DNA from: AC-69 sp036519575 | Lineage (GTDB): Bacteria > Actinomycetota > UBA4738 > HRBIN12 | Assembly (NCBI GenBank): GCA_036519575.1 | Contig: DATDKZ010000088.1 | Span: 1-10,441 of the forward strand | Reading direction: 5' to 3' | Length of the DNA: 10,441 nucleotides | Part shown: in pieces, positions 1 to 7,128 of the stretch | How positions within the stretch are numbered: position 1 is the stretch's first letter | Layout: each line of letters opens with the position of its first letter | Made by a program: the position numbers and the translations under genes | The notes under the pieces: generated by a model | What the model was told of the DNA's origin: nothing | The model's database searches: none | The model's input: only the letters and a program-made list of their open reading frames with translations

Positions 1-1283
1 TGTTCGGATTCAACGAAGGGGAGGCCAGCGCTCTGGCCCGCGTCGTGAATGATGCCGGCGGAGTCCTGCTCCTGGACGCGCGTATCCGGCGCGGCGGATC
101 GCACCACCAGAAACTGGTGTTGCTCCTGCACCCTGCCCACCGCGATGAGGATCTCGCCTTCGTCGGTGGCATCGACCTCTGCCACGGGCGTCGCGACGAC
201 GAGCGCCATGAAGGCGACCCGCAGGCTGAGGTGATCGACCCCGCATTCGGCCCGCGACCGCCGTGGCACGACATACAGGCCGAGGTTCACGGTCCGGCCG
301 TCGCCGATCTCGTGGAGACGTTCCGCGAACGGTGGAACGATCAGACCCCGCTCGAGCGGGCCCACTTCCGGCTCGGCGGGATCACCGGACGAGCCACCCG
401 CGAGCAGGGGCTTCCCGACCCGCTGCCGCCGTACGGCCCCTCGCCGCTAGCCACGGGAACTCATGCGGTACAGGTGCTTCGCACGTATGGGGCTAAGCGG
501 CCCGCCTATCCCTTCGCTCCCGACGGTGAGAGGAGCATCGCTCGCATGTACTCCAAGGCGCTGGAGCGGGCTCGCTCATTGATCTACGTCGAGGATCAGT
601 ATTTCTGGTCCGAGGAGATCGCCGCGTTCTACGAAGCTGCCTTGATACGGGCGCCGGATCTACGGATCATCGTCGTGGTGCCCCGGCACCCAGACCGCAA
701 CGGCAGGATCTCGGGACCGACGAACAGGCTCGGCCAACTGACCATGATGAAAACCCTCTCCGAGGCCGGCGGCGATCGCTTCGCCGTGTACGACCTCGAG
801 AACGAACGAGGAACTGCGATCTACGTCCATGCGAAAGTCGTGGTAATCGACGACGTGTTGGCGATGATTGGCTCGGACAACACGAACCGACGATCGTGGA
901 CGCACGATTCGGAGCTGTCGATCGCCGTCCTCGACGAGCAGCGAGACGAGCGTGAGCCAGGCGACCCGGCCGGGCTCGGCGACGGCGCGCGGCGGTTCGC
1001 CCGGGACCTCCGGTTACGTCTTTGGCGGGAGCACCTGGGCGCGACCTCCGACGACGGTCTGTTGGATCCCCACGAAGGCTTCGAACGCTGGCGCGATACA
1101 GCAGAAGCGCTCGACATCTGGCACGACGGGGATGAGCGTGGACCTCGACCCTCCGGCCGGATCCGGCGTCACCGTCCACGACCGGTGCCCGCATGGCAGC
1201 GCGCCTGGGCCTGGCCGCTGTATCGAGCGATCGTTGACCCTGACGGCCGCCCCCGCGCCCTCCGACGATCTCACCGGTTCTGA
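1..1283 (+). CDS. Phospholipase D family protein, 5' partial
   Basis: The frame is open from base 3, so the true start and part of the N-terminal domain lie outside the window; the GTG at 45 is internal. Two HKD-type sites are visible. The first is HHQK (codons 102-113) followed by AFVGGIDLC, a signature close to that of plant and Streptomyces-type PLDs. The second is YVHAK (H at 828-830, K at 834-836) followed by IGSDN (about 867-881). PLDs hydrolyse phosphodiester bonds of phospholipids to phosphatidic acid, or transfer the phosphatidyl group, through a covalent phosphohistidine. Between the first HxK and GGID a charged insert (HPAHRDED) disturbs the usual HxKx4D spacing. The C-terminal 100 residues are Arg/Asp-rich. 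Its stop overlaps the end of the opposite-strand YihY gene by 13 nt. Bacterial PLDs of this type are often exported; no signal peptide can be judged here. Cardiolipin-synthase-like activity is the main alternative. Confidence 0.9.
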   Translation, partial: FGFNEGEASALARVVNDAGGVLLLDARIRRGGSHHQKLVLLLHPAHRDEDLAFVGGIDLCHGRRDDERHEGDPQAEVIDPAFGPRPPWHDIQAEVHGPAVADLVETFRERWNDQTPLERAHFRLGGITGRATREQGLPDPLPPYGPSPLATGTHAVQVLRTYGAKRPAYPFAPDGERSIARMYSKALERARSLIYVEDQYFWSEEIAAFYEAALIRAPDLRIIVVVPRHPDRNGRISGPTNRLGQLTMMKTLSEAGGDRFAVYDLENERGTAIYVHAKVVVIDDVLAMIGSDNTNRRSWTHDSELSIAVLDEQRDEREPGDPAGLGDGARRFARDLRLRLWREHLGATSDDGLLDPHEGFERWRDTAEALDIWHDGDERGPRPSGRIRRHRPRPVPAWQRAWAWPLYRAIVDPDGRPRALRRSHRF

Positions 1284-2245
1284 TCGCCGACGGCCACCCG
1301 GTGCGCCACGTCGGGTTCGGACTCCATCACCTTCTGAGCACTTTGCGGAGCAGGACGGCCCCCTCGCACTGCTTCGAGCTGTGCGCCGATAGCTCCGCCG
1401 AAGAGCAGCGATATCGAGGCGAGCAACGCCCACAGCATGAGCGCCACGATCCCCGCGAGGGGTCCGTATGTCTTCCCGAACGTCGAGCTGATCTGGAACA
1501 TGGCATCGAGGCCTAACGTCACGATCGTCAGCAAGATGACCGCGACGATCGCGCCGAAGGCCAGCCATGACCATCCGGGCTGGTGCCTCCGAGGCGACCA
1601 CTTGAACAGCAACGCGATCGCCGCGATCAGCAGGCCGAGCGCCAAGGGCCACCGCAACACGTTCCATACAGTGGAGGCGGTGTGGCCGCTCAGAGACGAG
1701 CTAATGGCGCGGCCGAGCGCGAGAGCGGCGAAGGCCGCAACCAACAGGACGCCGGCGCTGATTGTCAGGACGAACGCGCGGCCGTACTTCCGCCCGGTCG
1801 GTCGATCCTGCTCGATGCCGTACATGCGGTTCAGCGCACGCTCGATCTGGCCCATCAGTGTCGTTCCCGTGATCAGGGCAGCAACCAGACCGATGAACAG
1901 GGCGAGGGAACCGTGCGACGACCCCGTCTTGTGGGCCTGCTGGACGGCGTCCGTCAAGATCCTCCCAGCGGGCCCTGGGACGATCTTCTGGAGCGTCTTG
2001 ACGATGGTGTTGCTGAACCCTCCCGAACCCAGCGCGCTGGCGAGCCCGATGAGGGCGATGATGCCTTCGAGGAAGACCAGGGTGGCTTCATACGCCATCG
2101 ATCTCGCGTGGCTGAAGCCGTCGGCGAACCGGAGCCGCTTGAACGCGTCCCGGATGAGCGTCCAACGACCGGTGCGCTCCAAGGTCTTTCGCGCCTCATC
2201 TCCGGTCAGCCCCCACGTCTCCGGAACCTGATTCGCCGTACTCAT
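1271..2245 (-). CDS. YihY/virulence factor BrkB family membrane protein
   Basis: 324 aa integral membrane protein, last gene of a minus-strand operon. About six hydrophobic segments are visible near residues 53-72, 114-132, 158-180, 199-215, 228-247 and 262-283. Family landmarks are the NRMYGIEQDRP stretch (139-149) and the YGPLAGIVALMLW...GAIGAQLEA stretch (260-291). The family is poorly characterised: it was once misnamed RNase BN, and serum-resistance and transporter-like roles have been suggested. The start was chosen at ATG 2245 because it overlaps the kinase stop as ATGA and has a strong Shine-Dalgarno (GGGAGGAGG, 2250-2258) four bases upstream. The same frame stays open to 2590, but that extension is a shadow of the kinase gene. 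Co-expression with two lipid enzymes suggests a role in envelope lipid biology, which is inference. The family call is firm; the function is unknown. Confidence 0.9.
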   Translation of the reverse strand: MSTANQVPETWGLTGDEARKTLERTGRWTLIRDAFKRLRFADGFSHARSMAYEATLVFLEGIIALIGLASALGSGGFSNTIVKTLQKIVPGPAGRILTDAVQQAHKTGSSHGSLALFIGLVAALITGTTLMGQIERALNRMYGIEQDRPTGRKYGRAFVLTISAGVLLVAAFAALALGRAISSSLSGHTASTVWNVLRWPLALGLLIAAIALLFKWSPRRHQPGWSWLAFGAIVAVILLTIVTLGLDAMFQISSTFGKTYGPLAGIVALMLWALLASISLLFGGAIGAQLEAVRGGRPAPQSAQKVMESEPDVAHRVAVGDQNR

Positions 2246-3129
2246 GGCGCCTCCTCCCGAGGTACGCAGACGGTGATCGCTCCAGGCTCCACCTGGCACT
2301 TCAGGCGTTTGGTCTTCTTCCGAACGCCCCCGTCGATCTCGTATGGGACGGCCTTGTCCAACCGGATATCGAACGTCCGGCCGGTCGTCGTCTCCACGAA
2401 AGGGGACCCCTCGGCGTCGCCGATCACCGAGCGGCCCAGCGTTCGGACCCAGTCCAATACTCCAGATGCCGTGACGACACCGAGGTTCAAGAGACCGTCG
2501 TCGGGCTGGGCGTCCGGGAACGCGGAGATCCCGCCGATGACATCGCCCACATTGCCGACGAGCAGGCAACTCACCTTGCCTTTGAACCAAGGCGTCCCGT
2601 CCACCTCGATGCGCATCTTGACAGATGACTTCCGCACGTTCTTGGCGCCAGTCCAGACGTAGGCGAACCGTCCGATCTTGTCCTTCAAACCAGCATCGGC
2701 GTCGCGGATCATCAAGGCGTCGAGCCCGGTTCCCGCCATCACACCGAAGTGCTCGCGGTTGATCAGGCCGACATCGAGCTGACGTCGGGACCCGTTCAGC
2801 CCGATCTTGACGGCCTCTTCCAGATCCTTCGGGATGCCGAGGTTCGTCGCGAAGAGGTTGGCGGTACCCGCAGGCAGGATGGCCAGAGCGACGGGAACGC
2901 CCGCCACGGCGTCGATGACGCGCTGCACGGTTCCATCACCGCCCCACACGAAGATCAGCTCGGCGCCCTCCTTCAGCAGCTTCTCAACTTGCTCGGGCAC
3001 GAACCGGCTCTTCGGGACCTCGCACCACATGGGATCGTTGATCCCGTAGGTCGCGAGCGTCTTGCGAAGCTCTTCGAGACCACCGCCGAGTATCTTGGCC
3101 GAGTGGGCAAGGACACCCACCGAGGTCAC
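2242..3129 (-). CDS. Diacylglycerol kinase-family lipid kinase (DgkB/YegS type)
   Basis: 295 aa, the usual length for soluble bacterial lipid kinases of the DAGK catalytic family. The nucleotide-binding motif GGDGT is at residues 63-67 and PAGTANLFA at 86-94. In the C-terminal beta domain, PDAQPDDGLLNL (204-215) and YEIDGG (262-267) match the conserved positions of this family. The enzyme is expected to phosphorylate diacylglycerol or a related lipid with ATP at the inner face of the membrane, recycling diacylglycerol into phosphatidic acid. The start is GTG 3129, overlapping the PAP2 stop as GTGA; the gene's own stop overlaps the YihY start as ATGA. This supports one translationally coupled transcript. 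Exact substrate (diacylglycerol, sphingoid base, undecaprenol or phosphatidylglycerol) cannot be decided from sequence. Confidence 0.93.
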   Translation of the reverse strand: MTSVGVLAHSAKILGGGLEELRKTLATYGINDPMWCEVPKSRFVPEQVEKLLKEGAELIFVWGGDGTVQRVIDAVAGVPVALAILPAGTANLFATNLGIPKDLEEAVKIGLNGSRRQLDVGLINREHFGVMAGTGLDALMIRDADAGLKDKIGRFAYVWTGAKNVRKSSVKMRIEVDGTPWFKGKVSCLLVGNVGDVIGGISAFPDAQPDDGLLNLGVVTASGVLDWVRTLGRSVIGDAEGSPFVETTTGRTFDIRLDKAVPYEIDGGVRKKTKRLKCQVEPGAITVCVPREEAP

Positions 3130-3929
3130 GGAACCGCCTTGGTTTCGATCGGATCCGATGCCACCCTTTCCGCTTTTGCGGTGCGTTCGTGGAGGACCGC
3201 GCCGGCCGTGCGGCAGGCCAACAGCGCGAAGAGCAAAGCTCCAGCGGCTATCAGGGCGCTCCCAATCTCGTCCGTGGGGTGATGCATCCCCCGATAGAGG
3301 CGCGAGATTCCAACGTAGATCGGGAGCGCGACCGCCAACAGCCAGGCGAGAACGCGTACGGTCGCGCTTCGAACGTGCGAGGTGATCACGAGCGCGAGGC
3401 TCACGTACAGGACGATGGCGGCGGCCGTGTGCCCCGACGGGAAGCTGCCGGTGGGAGGAGCCGCGTCCAGTCTGGGAACGTTCGGACGGGCTCGGTTGAC
3501 CACGATCGACGACGTCAGGGCGACCGAGGCCTCAAGGGTGAGGCCCGCCGCAAGGAATCCGAGCTCGCGCCAATGACGCATGATCGCAAGAACGATGGAC
3601 GCCGCAACTGCGATCCCGATGATCGTCAAGGTTGCGCCCAATGTAGAGCCCACACTCGACACCGAGTTCAGCGGCGTTGTCCGTTGCGTCACGAACCACC
3701 GGTTCACGCTGTTGTCCCAGGCGCCCACCGGCCCACTCACGAGCAGCTTCGTGAGGATCAGACCGAGCCCGATGAGGAGAGCGGTCGTGACGATGTAGCC
3801 GATGAACACCACGCCACTACCAGCAACGACCGGACGATGTGTTCGCAACTGCCTGCCGAGTCGTACAGCGAGGCCGTCAGGGCTGGGTTCCAGGACGCCC
3901 CGGCGTGTGCTCACAGCCAATATTAGCAT
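3126..3929 (-). CDS. PAP2-family phosphatase, multi-pass membrane protein
   Basis: 267 aa from ATG 3929. PAP2/vanadium-haloperoxidase motifs are present in order: C1 VVNRARP (RP at residues 148-149), C2 SFPSGH (162-167) and C3 SRLYRGMHHPTD (209-220, catalytic H216 with D220). The C1 lysine seven residues before RP is Ser141 here, a deviation also tolerated in some bacterial members. Hydrophobic helices flank the motifs. Such enzymes dephosphorylate phosphatidic acid, phosphatidylglycerol phosphate or undecaprenyl pyrophosphate. It is first in the operon, so its promoter lies beyond 3914. The start is uncertain: GTG 3935, ATG 3929 and GTG 3914 are all possible and none has a clear Shine-Dalgarno. 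GTG 3914 would give a more typical MSTRRG N-terminus (262 aa) and sits five bases after a TAATAT box, so a leaderless start there is plausible. Confidence 0.9.
   Translation of the reverse strand: MLILAVSTRRGVLEPSPDGLAVRLGRQLRTHRPVVAGSGVVFIGYIVTTALLIGLGLILTKLLVSGPVGAWDNSVNRWFVTQRTTPLNSVSSVGSTLGATLTIIGIAVAASIVLAIMRHWRELGFLAAGLTLEASVALTSSIVVNRARPNVPRLDAAPPTGSFPSGHTAAAIVLYVSLALVITSHVRSATVRVLAWLLAVALPIYVGISRLYRGMHHPTDEIGSALIAAGALLFALLACRTAGAVLHERTAKAERVASDPIETKAVP
3920..3925 (-). promoter_or_regulatory. Possible -10 box (TAATAT) for the PAP2 operon
   Basis: On the minus strand TAATAT matches the TATAAT consensus at four of six positions and lies five bases before GTG 3914. In an otherwise GC-rich region this A/T run is conspicuous and would suit a leaderless transcript. 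No convincing -35 hexamer is seen 16-19 bases upstream, so this is a weak call. Confidence 0.25.
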
Positions 3930-3948
3930 GACCACAGAGCAGATCCGG

Positions 3949-4428
3949 CGAAGGTTACAGACCGAACCGTCTCGCGGTCTGGCGGGACCTGCGCAAGGTA
4001 GGTGCCATCTCTCTCCAGCAAGCCGCCTAGGCTCTTCCGGCTCGAGGAGACTTCGTCGAGGTAGTGTCGAGGGCCGTCGGTCTCGTCGAACGAGCAGAGG
4101 GTAACGTGTTCGTCTTCGACGCCGCCCCGAGGGGGAAAGACACGGAGGCGCGGCTCGAGCAGCTATTCACCGCGGACCGAGAGGAGGAGTGGACGGAGTT
4201 CCTGGCGGAGTGCGCCAAGTTCGACCAGCGGATCGACAAAGAGATCCCGAGAAGTTCACCGCTGCCGAGCTCGACGAGGAGGAGCAGAACCTGGAGCGTC
4301 TGCGCTGGTGGTTCCGCGACCTGCGCCGTCGAGACGTCTTCGTGGCGCCGTCGCAGAAGGGAGCGGAGCAACGGCTGAAGGAGTGCGGGGAGTTGCTGGA
4401 GGACTTCGCGGAGCGCGTCTATGCGTAG
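3949..4428 (+). pseudogene. Decayed ChrB-like (ChrB N-terminal domain) gene
   Basis: Pieces of one protein appear in order in three reading stretches. RLQTEPSR (from 3952) is in one frame. VWRDLRKVGAISLQQAA (3977-4027) then a TAG at 4028-4030, and ALPARGDFVEVVSRAVG onward to KEI (about 4245), are in a second frame. EKFTAAELDEEEQ...RVYA, ending with TAG at 4426-4428, is in a third. This order matches the ChrB N-domain, whose members read YRLPxEPSR, VWRxLxxxGA, LQQxxWxLP, KEIxxEKFT and CxELLEDFxERVY. ChrB proteins are linked to chromate sensing or resistance; actinobacteria also have short stand-alone forms of unknown role. Three lesions are visible: a net frame-changing deletion near 3976, an amber codon where the family usually has Trp (TGG to TAG), and a probable one-base deletion near 4250. 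The N-terminal end is also missing. No chrA transporter is nearby. Confidence 0.72.
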
Positions 4429-4554
4429 GGAGGTGAGGGTGAGAACGTCGAAGGCTCAACTTGTCCCGGCGACGTAAAACGGCACAACGACGACGGCACT
4501 CAGTCGGCGCCTGCGGTATGGTCCTGGCGCACCGAGCGGAGGACGTCCCCGCGC

Positions 4555-4663
4555 ATGTCACTCCAACACTCGGCGGCTGCGGACGCTCCTGCTGGTGGTG
4601 ACCATAACGATCCCGTTACTCCTCGTTGGCATCGTGGCGGTGCTCTGGCACCTCGCGTACTGA
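4555..4663 (+). pseudogene. Possible frameshifted single-helix membrane peptide
   Basis: From 4571 to the TGA at 4661-4663 one frame encodes a basic stretch (RRLR) followed by about 22 hydrophobic residues (LLLVVTITIPLLLVGIVAVL) and WHLAY. This is the layout of a small N-in membrane peptide. That frame contains no ATG, GTG or TTG before the helix and is closed by TAA at 4475. ATG 4555 is one frame away; removing one T at 4558 would join it to give a 35-aa protein beginning MHSNTRR. GGAGG (4538-4542) lies 12 bases upstream, rather far. The alternative reading from ATG 4555 without a shift gives 52 aa ending at 4713, directly against the next gene's GTG, but its composition looks non-coding. 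Otherwise the 285 bases between 4429 and 4713 show nothing clear. Confidence 0.3.
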
Positions 4664-4713
4664 ACCGGCTGTGGGAGCAGTTCCTCCAGACGATGAATGG
4701 ACGGATGCCGTAG

Positions 4714-5130
4714 GTGCGCCCGCTACTGGTCGCACTCGGCGCGGCCGCCGCCGTCTACATGGTCGCGATCGCCGCCCTGTACCTCGCGGGGCGACGCACC
4801 GGCGCGCGGGAGGTGGCGACGCTGCTGCCGAACCTGCTCATGCTGTTCAGGGGCCTCATCCGGGATCCCCGGGTACCGCGCGGATCCAAGGTGCTCCTCG
4901 TCTTCGGCGCGGCGTGGGTGGCCTCGCCCATCGACCTCATCCCCGAGTTCATCCCCGTCATCGGCCCCCTTGATGACGCGGTCGTCGCCGCCCTGATCCT
5001 TCGTCACCTGCTTCGGACGGCGGGGCGAGATGTGTTCACCGAGCACTGGCGGAGTGACCCGGAGACCCTTGCTCGACTCCTTCGCCTCTTCGAGCCGAAG
5101 GCGGCCCACCGGAACCCCGGGTCGGGCTGA
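4714..5130 (+). CDS. YkvA/DUF1232 family membrane protein
   Basis: 138 aa. An N-terminal hydrophobic helix spans about residues 4-25, followed by basic residues (GRRTGAR). The DUF1232 core follows: DPRVPRGSKVLL (51-62) and the diagnostic SPIDLIPEFIPVIGPLDD (71-88), which forms a second membrane-associated hydrophobic region. The C-terminal 40 residues are polar and basic. The family is widespread but has no agreed biochemical function. The start is GTG 4714, immediately after a TAG at 4711-4713 that ends a doubtful 52-aa frame; the Shine-Dalgarno is weak (GGACGGATG upstream), so the start is moderately sure. The next gene on the strand begins 120 bases downstream, and that gap contains no recognisable feature. 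Confidence 0.85.
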   Translation: MRPLLVALGAAAAVYMVAIAALYLAGRRTGAREVATLLPNLLMLFRGLIRDPRVPRGSKVLLVFGAAWVASPIDLIPEFIPVIGPLDDAVVAALILRHLLRTAGRDVFTEHWRSDPETLARLLRLFEPKAAHRNPGSG

Positions 5131-5250
5131 GCGGTCGAGCCTGTTGCTGGCCCGGCCGTCTGATCGTTCAAGCGAGGCTTGGTTAGAACCGATGACCGGT
5201 GAGGATGAACCCGATCGTCCAGGCAGTAAAGAGGCTGCTGCTACAGTCCG

Positions 5251-6009
5251 ATGGCGATGCGTGATGACCTCGGGCTCCCCGGCCGGCTGTTCATCGTCGA
5301 GGGCATCGATGGCTCGGGCAAGAGCACCCAGCTGAATCTTCTCCACAAATGGCTGATGAGCCAAGGCTACCTGGTGGTGATCAGTGAGTGGAACTCCTCC
5401 CCGATCGTGAAGGAGACGACGAGGCGAGGGAAGAAACGTCGGCTGCTCTCACCGATGTCGTTCAGCCTGATCCACGCGGCTGACTTCGCCAGCCGGGTCC
5501 ACTCGCAGATCCTCCCGGCTCTTCAAGCGGGAGCCGTCGTGTTGGCCGACCGATACGTCTACACGGCCTTTGCTCGCGATGCCGTCCGGGGGGTGAGCCG
5601 CGACTGGTTGAACCGTCTCTACTCGTTCGCGGTGAAGCCGAGCCTGGCGTTCTACTTCGACACCCCGCTCGCCGAGTCGATCCGGCGGATCATGGACGGC
5701 CGGCCGAAGCTGAAGTATTACGAGGCCGGGCTGGACATGGAGCTTTCCTCCGACCCGGAGGAGTCGTTCCGGCTCTATCAGGGCCTGATCAAGCACGAGT
5801 ACGAACGGCTCGTCGACGAGTTCGGGCTGGTCCGCATGGACGCCACGGAGGCGCTCATCCGTCAGCAACAACGGATGCGCGATCTGGTCCGGCCTCATCT
5901 TTCGGGCGTCATGCGGTTCGACGGCGGTGAGATCCACCAGGCCCTACGGGATGCCGACCTCCTCGGACGGTACCTCGGTGAGGTCTCGGGGAGGCCGCCT
6001 ACCCCATGA
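5251..6009 (+). CDS. Thymidylate kinase-like P-loop protein, first of a tandem pair
   Basis: 252 aa, longer than the roughly 210 aa of Tmk. The Walker A reads EGIDGSGKSTQ (residues 17-27). The DRY motif is at 100-102 within VVLADRYVYTAFARDAVRG, which resembles the Tmk DR(Y/F)xxS region, and YFDTPL (135-140) follows as in the beta-strand before the LID. The LID region (RIMDGRPKLKYYEAGLDME) lacks the arginine-rich pattern of classical Tmk. Canonical Tmk converts dTMP to dTDP; the divergent LID, the extended C-terminus and the pairing with a second copy make a different nucleotide or non-nucleotide substrate possible. The stop overlaps the second copy's ATG as ATGA, implying coupled translation. 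ATG 5251 and ATG 5257 are both possible starts; a TACAGT box at 5242-5247 may serve a nearly leaderless transcript, though no matching -35 is seen. Confidence 0.85.
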   Translation: MAMRDDLGLPGRLFIVEGIDGSGKSTQLNLLHKWLMSQGYLVVISEWNSSPIVKETTRRGKKRRLLSPMSFSLIHAADFASRVHSQILPALQAGAVVLADRYVYTAFARDAVRGVSRDWLNRLYSFAVKPSLAFYFDTPLAESIRRIMDGRPKLKYYEAGLDMELSSDPEESFRLYQGLIKHEYERLVDEFGLVRMDATEALIRQQQRMRDLVRPHLSGVMRFDGGEIHQALRDADLLGRYLGEVSGRPPTP

Positions 6010-6788
6010 CCGAGCTCTCGTTCTACGGATTCCGGCCCCCCGGCATCGAGGGGGAAACCTTACCGGGCCGCCTGATCGTGATCGAGGCCACCGACGGGGC
6101 CGGCCGGTCCACCCACGTCGCCTTGCTAAAGGAATGGCTGGAGGACGAGGGCTACGCCGTGCTCGATACGGGCCTGCGTCGATCCGACCTGGCCGGGCCT
6201 GGTATCCAGCGGGCGAAGGGGGGTCACACCCTCGACCAGATCACGCTGAACCTGTTCTATGCGGCGGACTTCTGGGACCGCCTCGAGCGGCAGATCCTCC
6301 CGGCACTTCGGGCCGGCATGGTGGTGCTCGCCGACCGGTACGTGTTCTCCCTGATCGCGCGCGCGGCCGTCCGCGGCGTCTCACTGGAGTGGATGGAAGA
6401 GCTGTACTCCTTCGCCCTCGTGCCGGACCTCGTGATCTACCTCGACATCGACGTCGAGCACCTGCTGCCGCGGGTACTGTCCAGCACCGGATTCGATTAC
6501 TGGGAGTCGGGCCGGGACTTCCTCAGGGGATCGAATGTCTACGAGAGCTTCGTTCAGTACCAACAGATGCTGCTCGCGGAGTTCAGCCGACTGGCCCGGC
6601 GCCACGGGTTCACGGTGATCGACGCCCGAGGCACCGTGACCGAGATCCACCAGGCCCTCCGGAACTTCGTCGACGAGGCGGTACGGGGCATGAGGGAGCT
6701 CCACGTGGCGGGCGCCGACCCGACCGTGGCGTCCGAGCCGCACGACCTTCAGGTCACCCGCTCAGGGAGCGCAGCACCTTCGGAGTGA
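6006..6788 (+). CDS. Thymidylate kinase-like protein with Arg in Walker A, second of pair
   Basis: 260 aa, clearly a paralogue of the preceding gene. Shared landmarks are AADF.....QILPAL.AG.VVLADRYV, AVRGVS..W...LYSFA, a YYEAG/YWESG element and an IHQALR element near the C-terminus. The Walker A reads EATDGAGRSTH (27-37): the invariant Lys is Arg34 (codon CGG, 6105-6107). The rest of the fold, including DRY (110-112) and YLDIDV (145-150), is kept, and the gene is intact and compact, so it is under selection and not decaying. It could be a low-activity kinase, a nucleotide-binding regulatory partner of the first copy, or a kinase that tolerates Arg. A heterodimer is suggested by the 4-nt ATGA overlap. 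Its last 35 bases overlap the end of the opposite-strand SixA remnant. Confidence 0.83.
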   Translation: MTELSFYGFRPPGIEGETLPGRLIVIEATDGAGRSTHVALLKEWLEDEGYAVLDTGLRRSDLAGPGIQRAKGGHTLDQITLNLFYAADFWDRLERQILPALRAGMVVLADRYVFSLIARAAVRGVSLEWMEELYSFALVPDLVIYLDIDVEHLLPRVLSSTGFDYWESGRDFLRGSNVYESFVQYQQMLLAEFSRLARRHGFTVIDARGTVTEIHQALRNFVDEAVRGMRELHVAGADPTVASEPHDLQVTRSGSAAPSE

Positions 6789-7107
6789 CGAGCCAACGAA
6801 GCGACGCCGTCCCGCGTCGGAGACCGTCCTGGAGCCAGAGGTGCGCCACGCCCCCCTTTTTCACATCCATGGTCAGGGACGTAGGCCTGCCGGTGAGCAG
6901 GATCGAGGCGAGCTCCGAGAGGTTGGGCTCGTGTCCCACCAGGGCCAGGGAGGCGACGTCGAGGTGGGGCTCGATCACCTCGATGACTTCGGCGTGGGAG
7001 CGGCCGGACGCACAAAGGGGCTCGACGTCCTCTCTTCGGGCGTCTTCCTCGCCAACGAGCTCCTCGAACATGGCCCGGCGGCCGAACCCGGCATTCTCCA
7101 CTGCCAT
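6754..7107 (-). pseudogene. SixA-like phosphohistidine phosphatase, N-terminally truncated
   Basis: 117 aa from ATG 7107. The C-terminal half of a SixA/histidine-phosphatase is plain: LALVGHEPNLSELASILLTG (54-73) with the second catalytic His, then KKGGVAHL (83-90) and LRWLVTPKVLR (103-113). SixA proteins run about 160 aa and begin with a RHG motif carrying the phosphorylated His; no such motif exists here, nor in the 21 bases between this ATG and the upstream LapA stop. LapA is in the same frame, separated only by its TAG and seven codons, which suggests that a deletion removed the 5' part of the gene. Without RHG the product should be inactive. The reading frame of the remainder is intact, so a non-catalytic protein cannot be excluded. 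No Shine-Dalgarno precedes ATG 7107. Confidence 0.7.
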
Positions 7108-7128
7108 GATCGGGCGGCGACGAACAGC

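Noticed and set aside
2246..2590. Upstream extension of the YihY frame to give 439 aa
   Set aside because: It lies wholly on top of the lipid kinase gene in the same strand, has Arg-rich shadow composition, and ATG 2245 has the ribosome site and ATGA overlap.
1437..2662. Long plus-strand frames of 264 and 359 aa
   Set aside because: They are antisense to YihY and the lipid kinase, rich in Arg/Pro/Gln, and show no domain.
3189..3926. 245-aa plus-strand frame
   Set aside because: Antisense shadow of PAP2; highly polar and Arg-rich with no motif.
5131..5250. tRNA-like GTTCAAGC element
   Set aside because: No cloverleaf stems or acceptor pairing could be built around it.
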